Shown in pieces: positions 34,750 through 43,662 of a DNA stretch of 64,000 bases. The stretch's first letter is position 1, and each line of letters opens with the position of its first letter. The position numbers and the translations under genes are program-made. Source of the stretch: 13-2-20CM-66-19 sp963824395 (lineage in GTDB: Bacteria; Pseudomonadota; Gammaproteobacteria; Steroidobacterales; Steroidobacteraceae); the NCBI GenBank assembly GCA_963824395.1, contig CAWGPF010000001.1, forward strand, positions 434,001-498,000, written 5' to 3'. Below the pieces are notes generated by a model that was not told the origin of the DNA, did no database searches, and saw only the letters and a list, made by a program, of their open reading frames with translations.

Positions 34750-35752
34750 ACCTGATCAATTTCATCCCCCCCGAGAGCCTGTGTTATGACCCAAGTGCCG
34801 CCGCACGATGATGCGACGATGCACTTCGAGAGCAGGCTAGCTCTTGATGTATAAAATTGGCGTTAGGAATTCGCGCTCCGTTCATCGCCGCTGCGGCGCT
34901 TGACGCGCGACTTCGCGCGGGTTGCTCTGCGGCGCCCGATTCATGCACGGTGAGAGTGCAATTGCAGCCAAGGAAAAGTTGTCACGGGCCGCCACTCTCG
35001 ATATTGCGCCGGCGAATCTGGGGTTTTGAAGGCAGGCAATCCACTTGCGGTCTGCTCGGATTCCGAAGGGCACCGGGAGTAACTTCCCGAGCGACGTCGG
35101 CCGCCGTCGCCGCCGCTAGCCGTCCGAAAGTCTTCCCCGAGTTCGAGGTGCCATTACCGACTTTTCAGAGGTATTCCGTTTGTGAGGCGCACCGGCAGGA
35201 ACAAGCGAGGCGCTACCAAGACAGTCGGCCGCTACGGAAACAATTACGAGATTCGCCCAGCGGCGCGGGTTGGGCGACAGCCGCGACGCTGCTGGGCGCA
35301 GGATCGACGCCCGGCATATAAACACCAGTCGCAGAATGCCCGAATCGCGCTTCCCCGCGCCCCCGATGTCCTCAGCACACGAGCGGGATGCGCGCCCCGC
35401 TGGTGCCTTCCCTGCGAGGACCAACTCCGGACTCCGTAAGCCAGTTAGCGTGTTGCGCCGATAACGACGAATCATTCGGCCTCCGTTCGACTATACGCAG
35501 GCCTAAGTGACTGAATCTGCAAAATATACAGGTAGCACAGCTCGGCGCGACGGGCACGCCTCGCAAGCGGCGTACGCCCAAACATGGGAATTTGTCTGAC
35601 ATACCCTCTGCCTGCCCCGCTCTAGTGTCAGCATGAGCCCGCGCCTTGGGCGTACCGGGGCCGGGCCGCAGCGGGGGATTAGTCTTGGCGATCGCAGAAG
35701 AGGCCGGCGTGCAGCAGAGCGCCATCCATAGTCCGTCCGCCGGTCCGGCCGC
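34750..35752. other. 1-kb divergent intergenic region, no gene seen
   Basis: Between the divergent receptor and the double hybrid kinase. Short open frames exist on both strands but have arginine-rich, low-complexity translations without motifs. A short AT-rich run (GTATAAAATT around 34849) could be a -10 region for the receptor on the minus strand, and a short inverted repeat AGAGC-AGGCTA-GCTCT lies beside it. The region is long for this compact genome and may hold regulatory sites or a decayed gene; nothing can be named. Confidence 0.5.
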
Positions 35753-38700
35753 ATGACCGCAGCGTCCCCCGTGTTGAAGCCCCCGCCGCTCAGTTTTCTG
35801 GCCGGGGGAGGCGAAATGGGAGCGCGCATCCGCGCGCATGACTGGACTCGCACTCCCCTGGGGGACCCCTCCGAGTGGCCGCAGTCACTGCGCACCATCG
35901 TGCGAGTGATGCTCGACTCGCGCTATGCCATGTGGATGCTCTGGGGTCCGGAGCTCACCTTCCTCTGCAATGACGCCTACCTGCCCACGGTCGGCATCAA
36001 GCGCGACTGGGTCCTCGGCGCGCGCTCGGATCTCGTGTGGGAAGAGATCTGGCCGGATGTTGGGCCGCGCATTCAGCAGGTGCTAACCCGCGGGGAAGCC
36101 ACCTGGGATGAGGCACTGCAATTATTCCTGGAGCGCAGCGGCTTTCCCGAAGAGACCTATCACACCTTCTCCTACAGCCCCGTCTATGACGACGCGAGTC
36201 GGATTGCCGGCATGCTGTGCGTGGTCACTGAAGTTACCGACCGCGTCATCGGCGAGCGCCAGCTGCGGGTGTTGCGGGATCTGGCCATACAATCCGTGAC
36301 CGAACGCTCGGTCGAGGACACCTGTGAACGTATCTGCGAAGTTCTCGGCCGCTATCCGCTCGACGTCGCTTTCGGGGGCCTCTACCTGCTGCAGGGCTCG
36401 AAGGCCGAGCGCGTAGCGCAGGTGCGCGAGCTGCCCCTTGGCGTGCTGCCCTCCTATTTCGATCTCGGGGCTGCACCGACCCCCTGGCCTCTCGCCGCGC
36501 TCCTGGCAACCCAGGAGACGCAGGACGTCACGGACCTGCCGGAGCGCGGCATAGTCGTCGACGCCATACCCTGGAGCGACGCGGTGCGTCGCGCACTCGT
36601 CATTCCGCTGAAAAGCTCCGGCACGCAACCGCTGACGGGTTTCCTGATTCTCGGCGTCAGCCCGCGCCGGCCCCTCGATGACTCCTATCGGCGCTTTCTT
36701 GGCCTCGTGGCAGCTCAGGCGGCTGCCGCGATCACCGATGCCCAGGCCTACCGCGCCGAGCGCCTGCGTGCAGAAGCTCTGGCCGAGCTCGATCGCGCCA
36801 AGACTGTTTTCTTCTCCAATGTCAGCCACGAATTCCGCACCCCGCTCACTTTGATGCTCGGGCCACTCGAGCAAGCGCTGGCGGGGTCCGGGGAGGCGCT
36901 CGCAGCCCACCGCGAAGAGCTCCAGGTCGCGCATCGCAATGCTCTTCGGCTGCTGAAACTCGTCAACACTTTGCTGGACTTCTCGCGCTTGGAGGCCGGC
37001 CGCATCCGCGCGAGTTTCGAACCGATTGACCTCGCCGCCCTTACCGTCGATCTCGCCAGCACGTTCCGCTCGGCGATCGAAAAGACCGGCCTGCGCCTGC
37101 AGGTGCGCTGCGGCAGCCTGCCCGTGCAGCCCTGGGTCGACCCGGACCTGTGGGAAAAAATACTGCTCAACCTGCTCTCAAACGCCTTCAAGTACACCCT
37201 CAGCGGGACGATCGAGGTGAGCCTGTCAGGGACGGCGCAGAGCATTGAGCTCATCGTGAGCGATACCGGCATCGGAATTCCACGCGAAGCGCAGGCGCAT
37301 CTGTTTGAGCGCTTCTATCGTGTGCCGGGTGCACAGGGTCGCACGCACGAAGGGACCGGGATCGGGCTATCCCTGGTGAGCGAACTGGTTAAACAGCACG
37401 GCGGCGACATCCGGGTCGATAGCGAGCCCGGCGCCGGAAGCCGTTTCACGGTCACAATTCCCGCCGGCAATGCCCACCTGCCCCCCGAACGGCTGCATTC
37501 CGAGCAGCGCGCCGCTGGCTCCGGCTCCGCCGCCGCGAGCTTCGTCGAGGAGGCCGCGCGATGGGGCACGGAGGACGTGCTGGATTCTCGGCTGGCGACG
37601 CTGCCGGCCAGCGACGCTTCACCTGGCGCGTCACCAGAGACCGGAGCACTGCCCCTCGTGCTACTCGCCGACGACAACGCCGACATGCGCCAGTACATCG
37701 AGCGACTGCTGGCGCCCCAGTTCCGCGTGGTCACCGTGGCCGACGGCGAGCAGGCCCTCGCGGCGCTCGAGCGCCAGCGGCCAGACCTTGTTCTCAGCGA
37801 CATCATGATGCCGCATCTGGATGGCCTCGGCTTACTCGCCCGTATTCGCCGCGAGCCGCGCTGGCGCGAACTGCCCGTCGTCCTGTTGTCCGCGCGCGCG
37901 GGCGAGGAGGCCAAGATCGCAGGCCTGGATGCCGAGGCGGACGACTACGTCGTGAAGCCATTCGCGGCCCGTGAACTCATTGCGCGCGTCGCCAACCAGA
38001 TCGCCATCAGCAGGCTGCGCCGCGAAGCGCATGAGGCCGTGCTGGCGAGCGAGCAGCGCTTTCGCACTGCGCTGTCCGCATCCCGCGCCGGCTTCGCCAT
38101 ATTGCAGGCAGCGCGCAGCGCTGCGGGCGCAATCGAGGATTTCGAATGGCGCTACGTCAACACCGCGGCGGAACAACTCATCGGACAACCGGCTCACCAG
38201 CTCGTGGGGCGGCGCGTCTCGACGGTGCTGCCGGGCCACTGGGACACGCCCCATCTGCTTGCCACGCTGGCGCGGGTGGTCGAGACAGGTGAGCCGGCCG
38301 ACCTGGAATTTCCTCTGCAGCCAGGCCATCGTACGCGGTGGTACCACAACAGTATTGCGAGACTGGACGACGGAGTTGTCGTGTGGTTTGCGGATATCAC
38401 GGAGCGCAAGCGGGTCGAATCGGAACTGCGAGAGGTCGACCGGCGCAAAGATGAATTCCTGGCAACACTTGCTCATGAGCTCCGCAATCCGCTCGCGCCC
38501 ATCCGGCAAGCCGCGGCGATTGCCAGTGCACCACGCGCGAGCGCTCCGCAGCTGCGCTGGAGCCATGGGGTCATAGAGCGGCAGGTGCGCCACATGGCCC
38601 GCCTGCTGGATGACCTACTGGACGTCTCGCGCATCACGCGCGGCACGCTTGAGCTACGGCGCGAGTGGCTCGATATTCGCTCCGTGGTGGATGCAGCAGT

Positions 38701-39559
38701 GGAGACCTCCAAACCCGCGATGGATGCAAAAGGTCACCACCTGACAGTCAGCGTAGACCAGGATTTACCGCAGCTGAACGCGGACGGATTGCGGTTGGCG
38801 CAGGTGCTTTCCAACCTGCTCAATAATGCCGCCAAGTACACCGATGCCGGCGGACGCGTCGAGCTCTCGGTCAGACGTGAGGGCGATGAGATCTCGATCC
38901 GCGTGAGCGACACCGGCATCGGCATTGAGGCGGAAGCGTTGCCGCGCATATTCCAGATGTTCTCGCAGCTGCGTCCGGCACTGGAACGCTCGGAAGGCGG
39001 CCTGGGAATCGGTCTGGCGCTGGTAAAGGGACTCGTGTCACTGCATGGCGGCACGGTCGAGGTACGCAGCGGCGGAGCGGGTCAAGGCTGCGAGTTTCAG
39101 GTGCGGCTGCCCGTGGTGTCCCCGCGCCGCGGCGAAAGCGAACCGGTCGCTTCGGTGGCCGAGCCAGGCGCCTCCGGACACCCGCGCCGCGTGCTGGTGG
39201 TTGACGATAATGCAGACGCCGCAGAAAGCCTCGCCATGCTCCTCGCGCTCGACGGTCACGAGGTGAAGACCGCATTCGATGCCGACCAGGCGCTCGCAGT
39301 CGCGGTGGATTTCAGACCGCAGCTTGCGATCCTGGATATCGGGTTACCGCGTCGCAACGGCTACGAGCTGGCCCTGGACCTGCGCCGCCTCGCGGGCTCC
39401 AGCCCCCCGAAACTCATTGCGCTCACCGGATGGGGACAGGAGGAGGATCGCGTCCGCGCGCGCAACGCAGGCTTCGATGAGCACATGACCAAGCCCGTAG
39501 ACCCCGACGCGCTCAGAAGTTTACTGCGCACCTTCAGTGCGGATGGCTGCGATGCCTGA
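35753..39559 (+). CDS. Double hybrid sensor histidine kinase (PAS-GAF-HK-REC-PAS-HK-REC)
   Basis: A 1268-residue soluble sensor. In order: an N-terminal PAS-like domain (about 15-165), a GAF domain (about 180-335), a HisKA/HATPase core with SNVSHEFRTPLTLML (phosphoacceptor near residue 359) and GTGIGLSLVSELV, a receiver (about 633-750; LVLSDIMMPHLDG), a second PAS (about 765-885), a second kinase core with LATLAHELRNPLAPI (near 907) and GLGIGLALVKGLV, and a final receiver (about 1145-1262; LAILDIGLPRRNG). No membrane segment and no DNA-binding domain, so it needs a separate output regulator, which is not encoded nearby. The gene is monocistronic and ends just before a strong hairpin. Confidence 0.95.
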   Translation: MTAASPVLKPPPLSFLAGGGEMGARIRAHDWTRTPLGDPSEWPQSLRTIVRVMLDSRYAMWMLWGPELTFLCNDAYLPTVGIKRDWVLGARSDLVWEEIWPDVGPRIQQVLTRGEATWDEALQLFLERSGFPEETYHTFSYSPVYDDASRIAGMLCVVTEVTDRVIGERQLRVLRDLAIQSVTERSVEDTCERICEVLGRYPLDVAFGGLYLLQGSKAERVAQVRELPLGVLPSYFDLGAAPTPWPLAALLATQETQDVTDLPERGIVVDAIPWSDAVRRALVIPLKSSGTQPLTGFLILGVSPRRPLDDSYRRFLGLVAAQAAAAITDAQAYRAERLRAEALAELDRAKTVFFSNVSHEFRTPLTLMLGPLEQALAGSGEALAAHREELQVAHRNALRLLKLVNTLLDFSRLEAGRIRASFEPIDLAALTVDLASTFRSAIEKTGLRLQVRCGSLPVQPWVDPDLWEKILLNLLSNAFKYTLSGTIEVSLSGTAQSIELIVSDTGIGIPREAQAHLFERFYRVPGAQGRTHEGTGIGLSLVSELVKQHGGDIRVDSEPGAGSRFTVTIPAGNAHLPPERLHSEQRAAGSGSAAASFVEEAARWGTEDVLDSRLATLPASDASPGASPETGALPLVLLADDNADMRQYIERLLAPQFRVVTVADGEQALAALERQRPDLVLSDIMMPHLDGLGLLARIRREPRWRELPVVLLSARAGEEAKIAGLDAEADDYVVKPFAARELIARVANQIAISRLRREAHEAVLASEQRFRTALSASRAGFAILQAARSAAGAIEDFEWRYVNTAAEQLIGQPAHQLVGRRVSTVLPGHWDTPHLLATLARVVETGEPADLEFPLQPGHRTRWYHNSIARLDDGVVVWFADITERKRVESELREVDRRKDEFLATLAHELRNPLAPIRQAAAIASAPRASAPQLRWSHGVIERQVRHMARLLDDLLDVSRITRGTLELRREWLDIRSVVDAAVETSKPAMDAKGHHLTVSVDQDLPQLNADGLRLAQVLSNLLNNAAKYTDAGGRVELSVRREGDEISIRVSDTGIGIEAEALPRIFQMFSQLRPALERSEGGLGIGLALVKGLVSLHGGTVEVRSGGAGQGCEFQVRLPVVSPRRGESEPVASVAEPGASGHPRRVLVVDDNADAAESLAMLLALDGHEVKTAFDADQALAVAVDFRPQLAILDIGLPRRNGYELALDLRRLAGSSPPKLIALTGWGQEEDRVRARNAGFDEHMTKPVDPDALRSLLRTFSADGCDA

Positions 39560-39970
39560 AAGGCCCCGCACGCTCGCGCGTGCGGGGCCCGCGGGGCACT
39601 GCCAGATCCAGTGGTACCACGCCTGGTGCGTGGTCTGCTGGGTTTGGGTCTTCCTGCTATTTTCCGCTGCGCGGTTTGCCAGCGGGCTCGCCGAGAGCAT
39701 GGTCTTCGGGCCCGCAGGCTGAGTGTTTGCATGCTGCTGTGCGCGCCGCGCTGCGCACTGCGCCCGGGAGGGGCCATGCATGGCCGCCCCATCCGCCCGC
39801 AAATCCCCGCGGTCCGCGCGCAGGTCCTGCCGGTCCGACCTGATGTTGCTGACATCGGTTCGCATGTCGACCTGGTTGGGAGCAATATTCCGCTCGTCGG
39901 CACGGATGTTGCCGCGATCGGCGCGGATATTCGTCGCGTCCGCGTGGATCGCGGCGCGGTCCTGCGCCAC
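39521..39970 (-). CDS. ORF with degenerate heptapeptide repeats, possibly a remnant
   Basis: A 149-codon frame with GTG start. Residues 7-61 are eight successive heptads of the type NIRADRG / DLRADRG, an Asn/Asp-hydrophobic-Arg-Ala-Asp pattern seen in some hypothetical secreted or coiled-coil proteobacterial proteins. The rest (62-149) is low-complexity and runs through the hairpin behind the hybrid kinase and into that gene's last 39 bases, which is unlikely for a true 3' end. No signal peptide precedes the repeats and an in-frame stop lies just upstream, so the gene may be truncated or frameshifted at both ends. The 21-base periodicity is real; expression is doubtful. Confidence 0.4.
   Translation of the reverse strand: MAQDRAAIHADATNIRADRGNIRADERNIAPNQVDMRTDVSNIRSDRQDLRADRGDLRADGAAMHGPSRAQCAARRAQQHANTQPAGPKTMLSASPLANRAAENSRKTQTQQTTHQAWYHWIWQCPAGPARASVRGLSGIAAIRTEGAQ
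39562..39589 (+). terminator. Strong hairpin behind the double hybrid kinase
   Basis: Perfect 12-base stem GGCCCCGCACGC / GCGTGCGGGGCC with a TCGC loop, two bases after the kinase stop. There is no T-run behind it, so it is a likely terminator or mRNA-end stabiliser rather than a classical intrinsic terminator. Confidence 0.7.
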
Positions 39971-40130
39971 CTGAGCTTTACTCGTGACTCAGACTTAATC
40001 GGCGCGCTTGTGCAGCCACGCATCGCGCCGCGCCTCTTTTGGAGCTTGATGGGATATTACAGGCGTGGCGACCCACGCGCGGCGGCATGCCTCGCCTGTG
40101 CCGATAGCAGACCCGGCAGGAGTTAAGACA

Positions 40131-40601
40131 ATGGCGCGGCTGACCCTGATGACCCGCATGGTGATGAAGCTCGACGTGTGGTCCGTGCGCTGGACCGGCC
40201 ATTCCTTTTTCATGTGGCTGTACTCACGACGCAGGAGCCTGGCCCGGGATCCCCAATTCAGGAACGCCAAGGCCAGGGCGCTCGTGCTGCGTAGCAGGGG
40301 CCGGCGCACCGGGCGCGAACGCTCCGTCGTGCTGCCCTACTTCACCTTCGAGGGTCGGACCTTCGTCGTGGGCTCGAAAGGCGGAGGCCCCGAGGACCCG
40401 GACTGGGTGCGTAACCTGCGCGAGAATCCCCTTGCCACGGTTTTCGTGAACCGCCGCTCGCGTGCGGTCCTTACCCGTCTCGCGAGCCAGGAGGAGCGCG
40501 CGCTGCTCTGGCCCCGGCTGATCGCCTTTGCGCCGACGTATGAGGCTTATCAGCAAGGCACGCAGCGCGAGATTCCGCTGGTTATCCTCGAAAACCCCTA
40601 G
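40131..40601 (+). CDS. Nitroreductase/deazaflavin-dependent oxidoreductase family protein (DDN/DUF385-like)
   Basis: A 156-residue split beta-barrel protein. Conserved segments: ALVLRSRGRRTGRERSVVLPYF, FVVGSKGGGPEDPDWVRNLRENP and PTYEAYQQGTQREIPLVIL, which match the family of actinobacterial Ddn-type enzymes (PF04075). In actinobacteria these bind deazaflavin F420; proteobacterial members may use another cofactor. The ATG at 40131 has an AGGAG ribosome binding site; the frame open to 40065 is not used. It is followed after 46 bases by the RIO kinase gene, in the same direction. Confidence 0.88.
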   Translation: MARLTLMTRMVMKLDVWSVRWTGHSFFMWLYSRRRSLARDPQFRNAKARALVLRSRGRRTGRERSVVLPYFTFEGRTFVVGSKGGGPEDPDWVRNLRENPLATVFVNRRSRAVLTRLASQEERALLWPRLIAFAPTYEAYQQGTQREIPLVILENP

Positions 40602-40647
40602 GAATCGAGGCCCACGCTCCCGATATCGCTGCATCCGGCAGAGATAG

Positions 40648-41577
40648 ATGCGAACATCCTGCCCGCATGGAAGCCCGCGCGGGCCTGGTCCTTCTGCGCC
40701 CTGCGCACACCCCTCACAAACCAAGGTTGATCTTCTGAAAACTCCTGCCGGGCTGCAGCCCCTGATAGACGACGGCGTGATCGATGAAGTGATGCGCTCG
40801 CTCAAGAGCGGCAAGGAAGCCACGGTCTACATCGTGCGCACCGGCGGGCAGCTGCGCTGTGCCAAGCTGTACCGTGACATGGGCCAGCGCAGCTTCCAGA
40901 AGCGCACCGTCTATCAGGAGGGCCGCAAGGTGCGCGGCAGCCGCCAGGCGCGCGCGATGAACAAGAGCACGCGCTTCGGCCGTCGCGAGCAGGAAGCGGC
41001 CTGGAAGAACGCCGAGGTCGACGCCTTGTATCAGCTGGTGGCGGCGGGCGTGCGGGTGCCGAAGCCCTACGGTTACTTCAATGACACCCTAATCATGGAG
41101 CTCGTCACGGATGCTGCCGGCGACCCGGCGCCCCGTCTGGGCGAGATCGACCTCACGCCCGAGATCGCCCGCGAGTACCACGCCTTTCTCATGCGCCAGG
41201 TTGTGCGCATGCTGAGTATCGGCCTCATCCACGGTGACCTCTCGGAGTTCAACGTCCTCGTGGGCCCGCACGGGCCCGTCATCATCGATCTGCCGCAGGT
41301 GGTCAATGCTGCCGGCAACAACGGCGCCTTCGCGATGCTCGAGCGCGACGTGAACAACATCCGCGGGACCCTCGGGCGCTTCGCGCCGGAGCTGCTCGAA
41401 ACGCAGTTTGCCCGCGAGATCTGGGCGCTGTTCGAGCAGGGCGATCTCAAGGCCGACAGTCCGCTGACCGGCGTGTGCGCGCCGGATGAGGCGCCGGCCG
41501 ACCCGCACGGCGTCCTGCTCGTCATTGAGGACGCCCGCGAGGAGGCCCTGCAAAAGGCGCTGGCCGCCGAAGGCTAA
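40648..41577 (+). CDS. RIO-type serine/threonine protein kinase
   Basis: A RIO1-like kinase of the PA4780 type. Nucleotide-binding SGKEATVYIVR with the lysine in CAKLYRD, catalytic loop IHGDLSEFNVLV, and metal loop VIIDLPQVVNAAGNN are intact; the segment EGRKVRGSRQARAMNKSTRFGRREQEAAWKNAEV, abbreviated here as EGRKVRGSRQARAM, is typical. The ATG at 40648 would add 29 residues (cysteine/proline-rich) not seen in relatives. Relatives begin near KTP; a CTG at 40735 precedes that point and has AAGG eight bases upstream, so it may be the real start. Substrates of bacterial RIO kinases are poorly known. Confidence 0.92.
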   Translation: MRTSCPHGSPRGPGPSAPCAHPSQTKVDLLKTPAGLQPLIDDGVIDEVMRSLKSGKEATVYIVRTGGQLRCAKLYRDMGQRSFQKRTVYQEGRKVRGSRQARAMNKSTRFGRREQEAAWKNAEVDALYQLVAAGVRVPKPYGYFNDTLIMELVTDAAGDPAPRLGEIDLTPEIAREYHAFLMRQVVRMLSIGLIHGDLSEFNVLVGPHGPVIIDLPQVVNAAGNNGAFAMLERDVNNIRGTLGRFAPELLETQFAREIWALFEQGDLKADSPLTGVCAPDEAPADPHGVLLVIEDAREEALQKALAAEG

Positions 41578-41684
41578 CCGGGCGCTGTGGTTCCCCAACA
41601 GCCTGAGCTTGACCTTACGCTCGCCCCCGCTGCGGGCCTCGGGCGCGACGCGACAGCCCACCCCGGGTTCTGCCGGAACAAGCG

Positions 41685-42233
41685 ATGGCGCTGAGCGCCA
41701 CAGTCTACGTTTTCGGCGTCGAACTCGCCGACTCGGACCGCAATGTCTACGAGACCCTGGAGTTGCGCGTCGCACGTCATCCCTCGGAGACTGGCGAATA
41801 CCTGCTCGCGCGCCTGCTGGCGTATTGCCTTGAGTACACCGAGGGCATCGCTTTCTCGAAGGGGCTGTCCGACCCGGATGAGCCGGCGATCGCGGTGCGC
41901 GATCTCACGGGCGCCCTGCGCGCCTGGGTAGAAGTGGGGTCCCCGGATGCGAGCCGGCTGCATCGTGCGAGCAAGGCGGCGCCCCGGGTCGCGGTGTACG
42001 CGCACCGCAATGCGGCCCAGCTGGCCGAGCGCTACCGGGCAGAGCGCATCCATCGCGCCGAGAGCCTGGAGCTTTACGCCCTGGAGAGCGAGTGGCTGGC
42101 CGCCCTCGCGCCCCGGCTCACCCGCCGCATGGGCATCGCGCTGACCGTCGCCAGCAGGCACGTGTACCTGTCGATCGGCGGCGACAGCAGCTCGAGTGTC
42201 GTTGAGCGCCTTGCCGTCGTGGCGTCGCGCTGA
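41685..42233 (+). CDS. yaeQ: YaeQ family protein
   Basis: A 182-residue protein that matches YaeQ from end to end: MALSATVYVFGVELADSDRNVYETLELRVARHPSE at the start, abbreviated ALSATVYVFGVELADSDR, then LLAYCLEYTEGIAFSKGLSDPDEPAI, WVEVGSPDASRLHRASKAAPRVAVY and the LYLSIG-type end. YaeQ has a PD-(D/E)XK nuclease-like fold; its role is not firmly known. Length is as in the family. It sits between the RIO kinase and a histidine kinase, in the same direction but with gaps of about 100 bases on each side. Confidence 0.95.
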   Translation: MALSATVYVFGVELADSDRNVYETLELRVARHPSETGEYLLARLLAYCLEYTEGIAFSKGLSDPDEPAIAVRDLTGALRAWVEVGSPDASRLHRASKAAPRVAVYAHRNAAQLAERYRAERIHRAESLELYALESEWLAALAPRLTRRMGIALTVASRHVYLSIGGDSSSSVVERLAVVASR

Positions 42234-42334
42234 TGACTGGGGCCGAAGGCTACGGTCTTGCCAGCCGCGCCCGTCCGGATAGACTCGTACGCCGGCGCCA
42301 CTGACCCCGCCTCCCACATGACCGAGACGTTCAC

Positions 42335-43654
42335 ATGAGTGCTGACGACACCAGCAGCCAGCTGCGGTCCATCGCCTCCTACCTCGCCCGGCGCCAGGCC
42401 GACATCCTGCGGCGCTGGCACGCCATGGTGGATGCGGACCCGGAGCTGTCGACGGCCTCATCGATCTCGCGCGCCCAGTTCTACGACCACATCCCGCAGG
42501 TGCTGGACGCCTTCGAGCGCCGGCTGTGCGCCCGCAACCAGGAAGACAAGGACGAGGCCAACGCAGACGAGAAAAGAAGCGCCGCCGAGCACGGGCTGCA
42601 CCGCTGGCAGCAGGGCTACAACCAGCTGGAGACGATGCGCGAATGGGCGCACTTGCAGATGTGTCTCCTGGAGGAACTCGAGACCTACGGCAGCGAGCAC
42701 GCCGCTGCGGCTGGCGCGGCGCTGCGACTGGCGCGGCGCGCCCTGGCGCGCCTGTGCGGAGATGGCGTATGCGAGAGCGCTGCGCGCTACGGACGACTGC
42801 AGCAGCTGGAAGCGGCGAGTCGCGTGCGTGACCTGCAGCAGGCGCTCTCGCAGCTGCAGACGCTCGAGCGCGAACGCGCCGAGCGCCTGCGGGAGGCCGC
42901 GCACGACCTGCGCAGCAGCGTCGGGGTGGTCAGAATGGCCGCAGAGGTGCTCGATCGCAGCAGCGTTTCTGACGCCGCCCGCGCGCAGATGTCCCAAGCC
43001 CTGCAGCGCGGAACCGTCTCGCTGCGCGATCTGCTGACGGACCTGATGGACCTGGCGCGGCTCGAGGCCGGTCACGAGCGGCGCAATCTGGTGACTTTCG
43101 ACGCCGCCCAGACCCTGCGCGAGTTCTGCGAGCCGCTGCGCGCACTCGCCGCGCAGCGAAATCTGTTCCTGCGCACCGACGGCCCGGAACAGCTCATGGT
43201 CGAGGGTGACCCGCCCAAGGTGCAGCGCATCGCGCAGAATCTGGTGCTCAACGCTCTTAAGGCCACCGGGGAGGGCGGCCTGCGGGTCACGTGGGAGGAG
43301 CACACCAGCGCGGAACGCGAACAGTGGATCCTGTGCGTCCAGGACACCGGGCCGGGGCTCACCACCGGCACCGCGGCCCCGCTCGAGCGCGCGCTCAAGC
43401 ACGCGACCGAGGAATCGCAGGAAGTTGAGGCGGCAACGCCCGCAGGCGAGCCCGCCGCGCGGCGGCTCGATCCTGCGCCGACCCTGCCCTCACGCTCCTC
43501 GGCCGAAGGATCCCGCGGACAGGCCGGTGAAGGCATTGGCCTGTCGATCGTGAAACGCCTGTGTGAGCTGCTCGATGCGAGCATCGAGCTGGAGACTGCG
43601 CCCGGCGCCGGCACGACGTTCCGCGTCATTTTCCCGCGTCGCTATCAGGTCTAG
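42335..43654 (+). CDS. Sensor histidine kinase with RsbRD-like N-terminal domain
   Basis: A 439-residue soluble kinase. The N-terminal about 150 residues (YLARRQADILRRWHAMV to LARLCGDG) are all-helical and resemble the RsbRD sensor domain; then a coiled coil (about 155-185), HisKA with REAAHDLRSSVGVVRMAAEVL (histidine near 188), and HATPase with NLVLNALKATGEGG, DTGPGLTTG and GEGIGLSIVKRL. An Ala/Glu/Pro-rich insertion of about 50 residues separates the two ATP-binding glycine motifs. No membrane helix, no receiver; its response regulator is not nearby. The C-terminus converges on thioredoxin 2, nine bases apart. Confidence 0.9.
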   Translation: MSADDTSSQLRSIASYLARRQADILRRWHAMVDADPELSTASSISRAQFYDHIPQVLDAFERRLCARNQEDKDEANADEKRSAAEHGLHRWQQGYNQLETMREWAHLQMCLLEELETYGSEHAAAAGAALRLARRALARLCGDGVCESAARYGRLQQLEAASRVRDLQQALSQLQTLERERAERLREAAHDLRSSVGVVRMAAEVLDRSSVSDAARAQMSQALQRGTVSLRDLLTDLMDLARLEAGHERRNLVTFDAAQTLREFCEPLRALAAQRNLFLRTDGPEQLMVEGDPPKVQRIAQNLVLNALKATGEGGLRVTWEEHTSAEREQWILCVQDTGPGLTTGTAAPLERALKHATEESQEVEAATPAGEPAARRLDPAPTLPSRSSAEGSRGQAGEGIGLSIVKRLCELLDASIELETAPGAGTTFRVIFPRRYQV

Positions 43655-43662
43655 CGGGCGCC

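Noticed and set aside
34857..35321. 154-codon open frame in the 1-kb intergenic region
   Set aside because: Low-complexity, arginine/alanine/serine-rich translation, no ribosome binding site and no motif.
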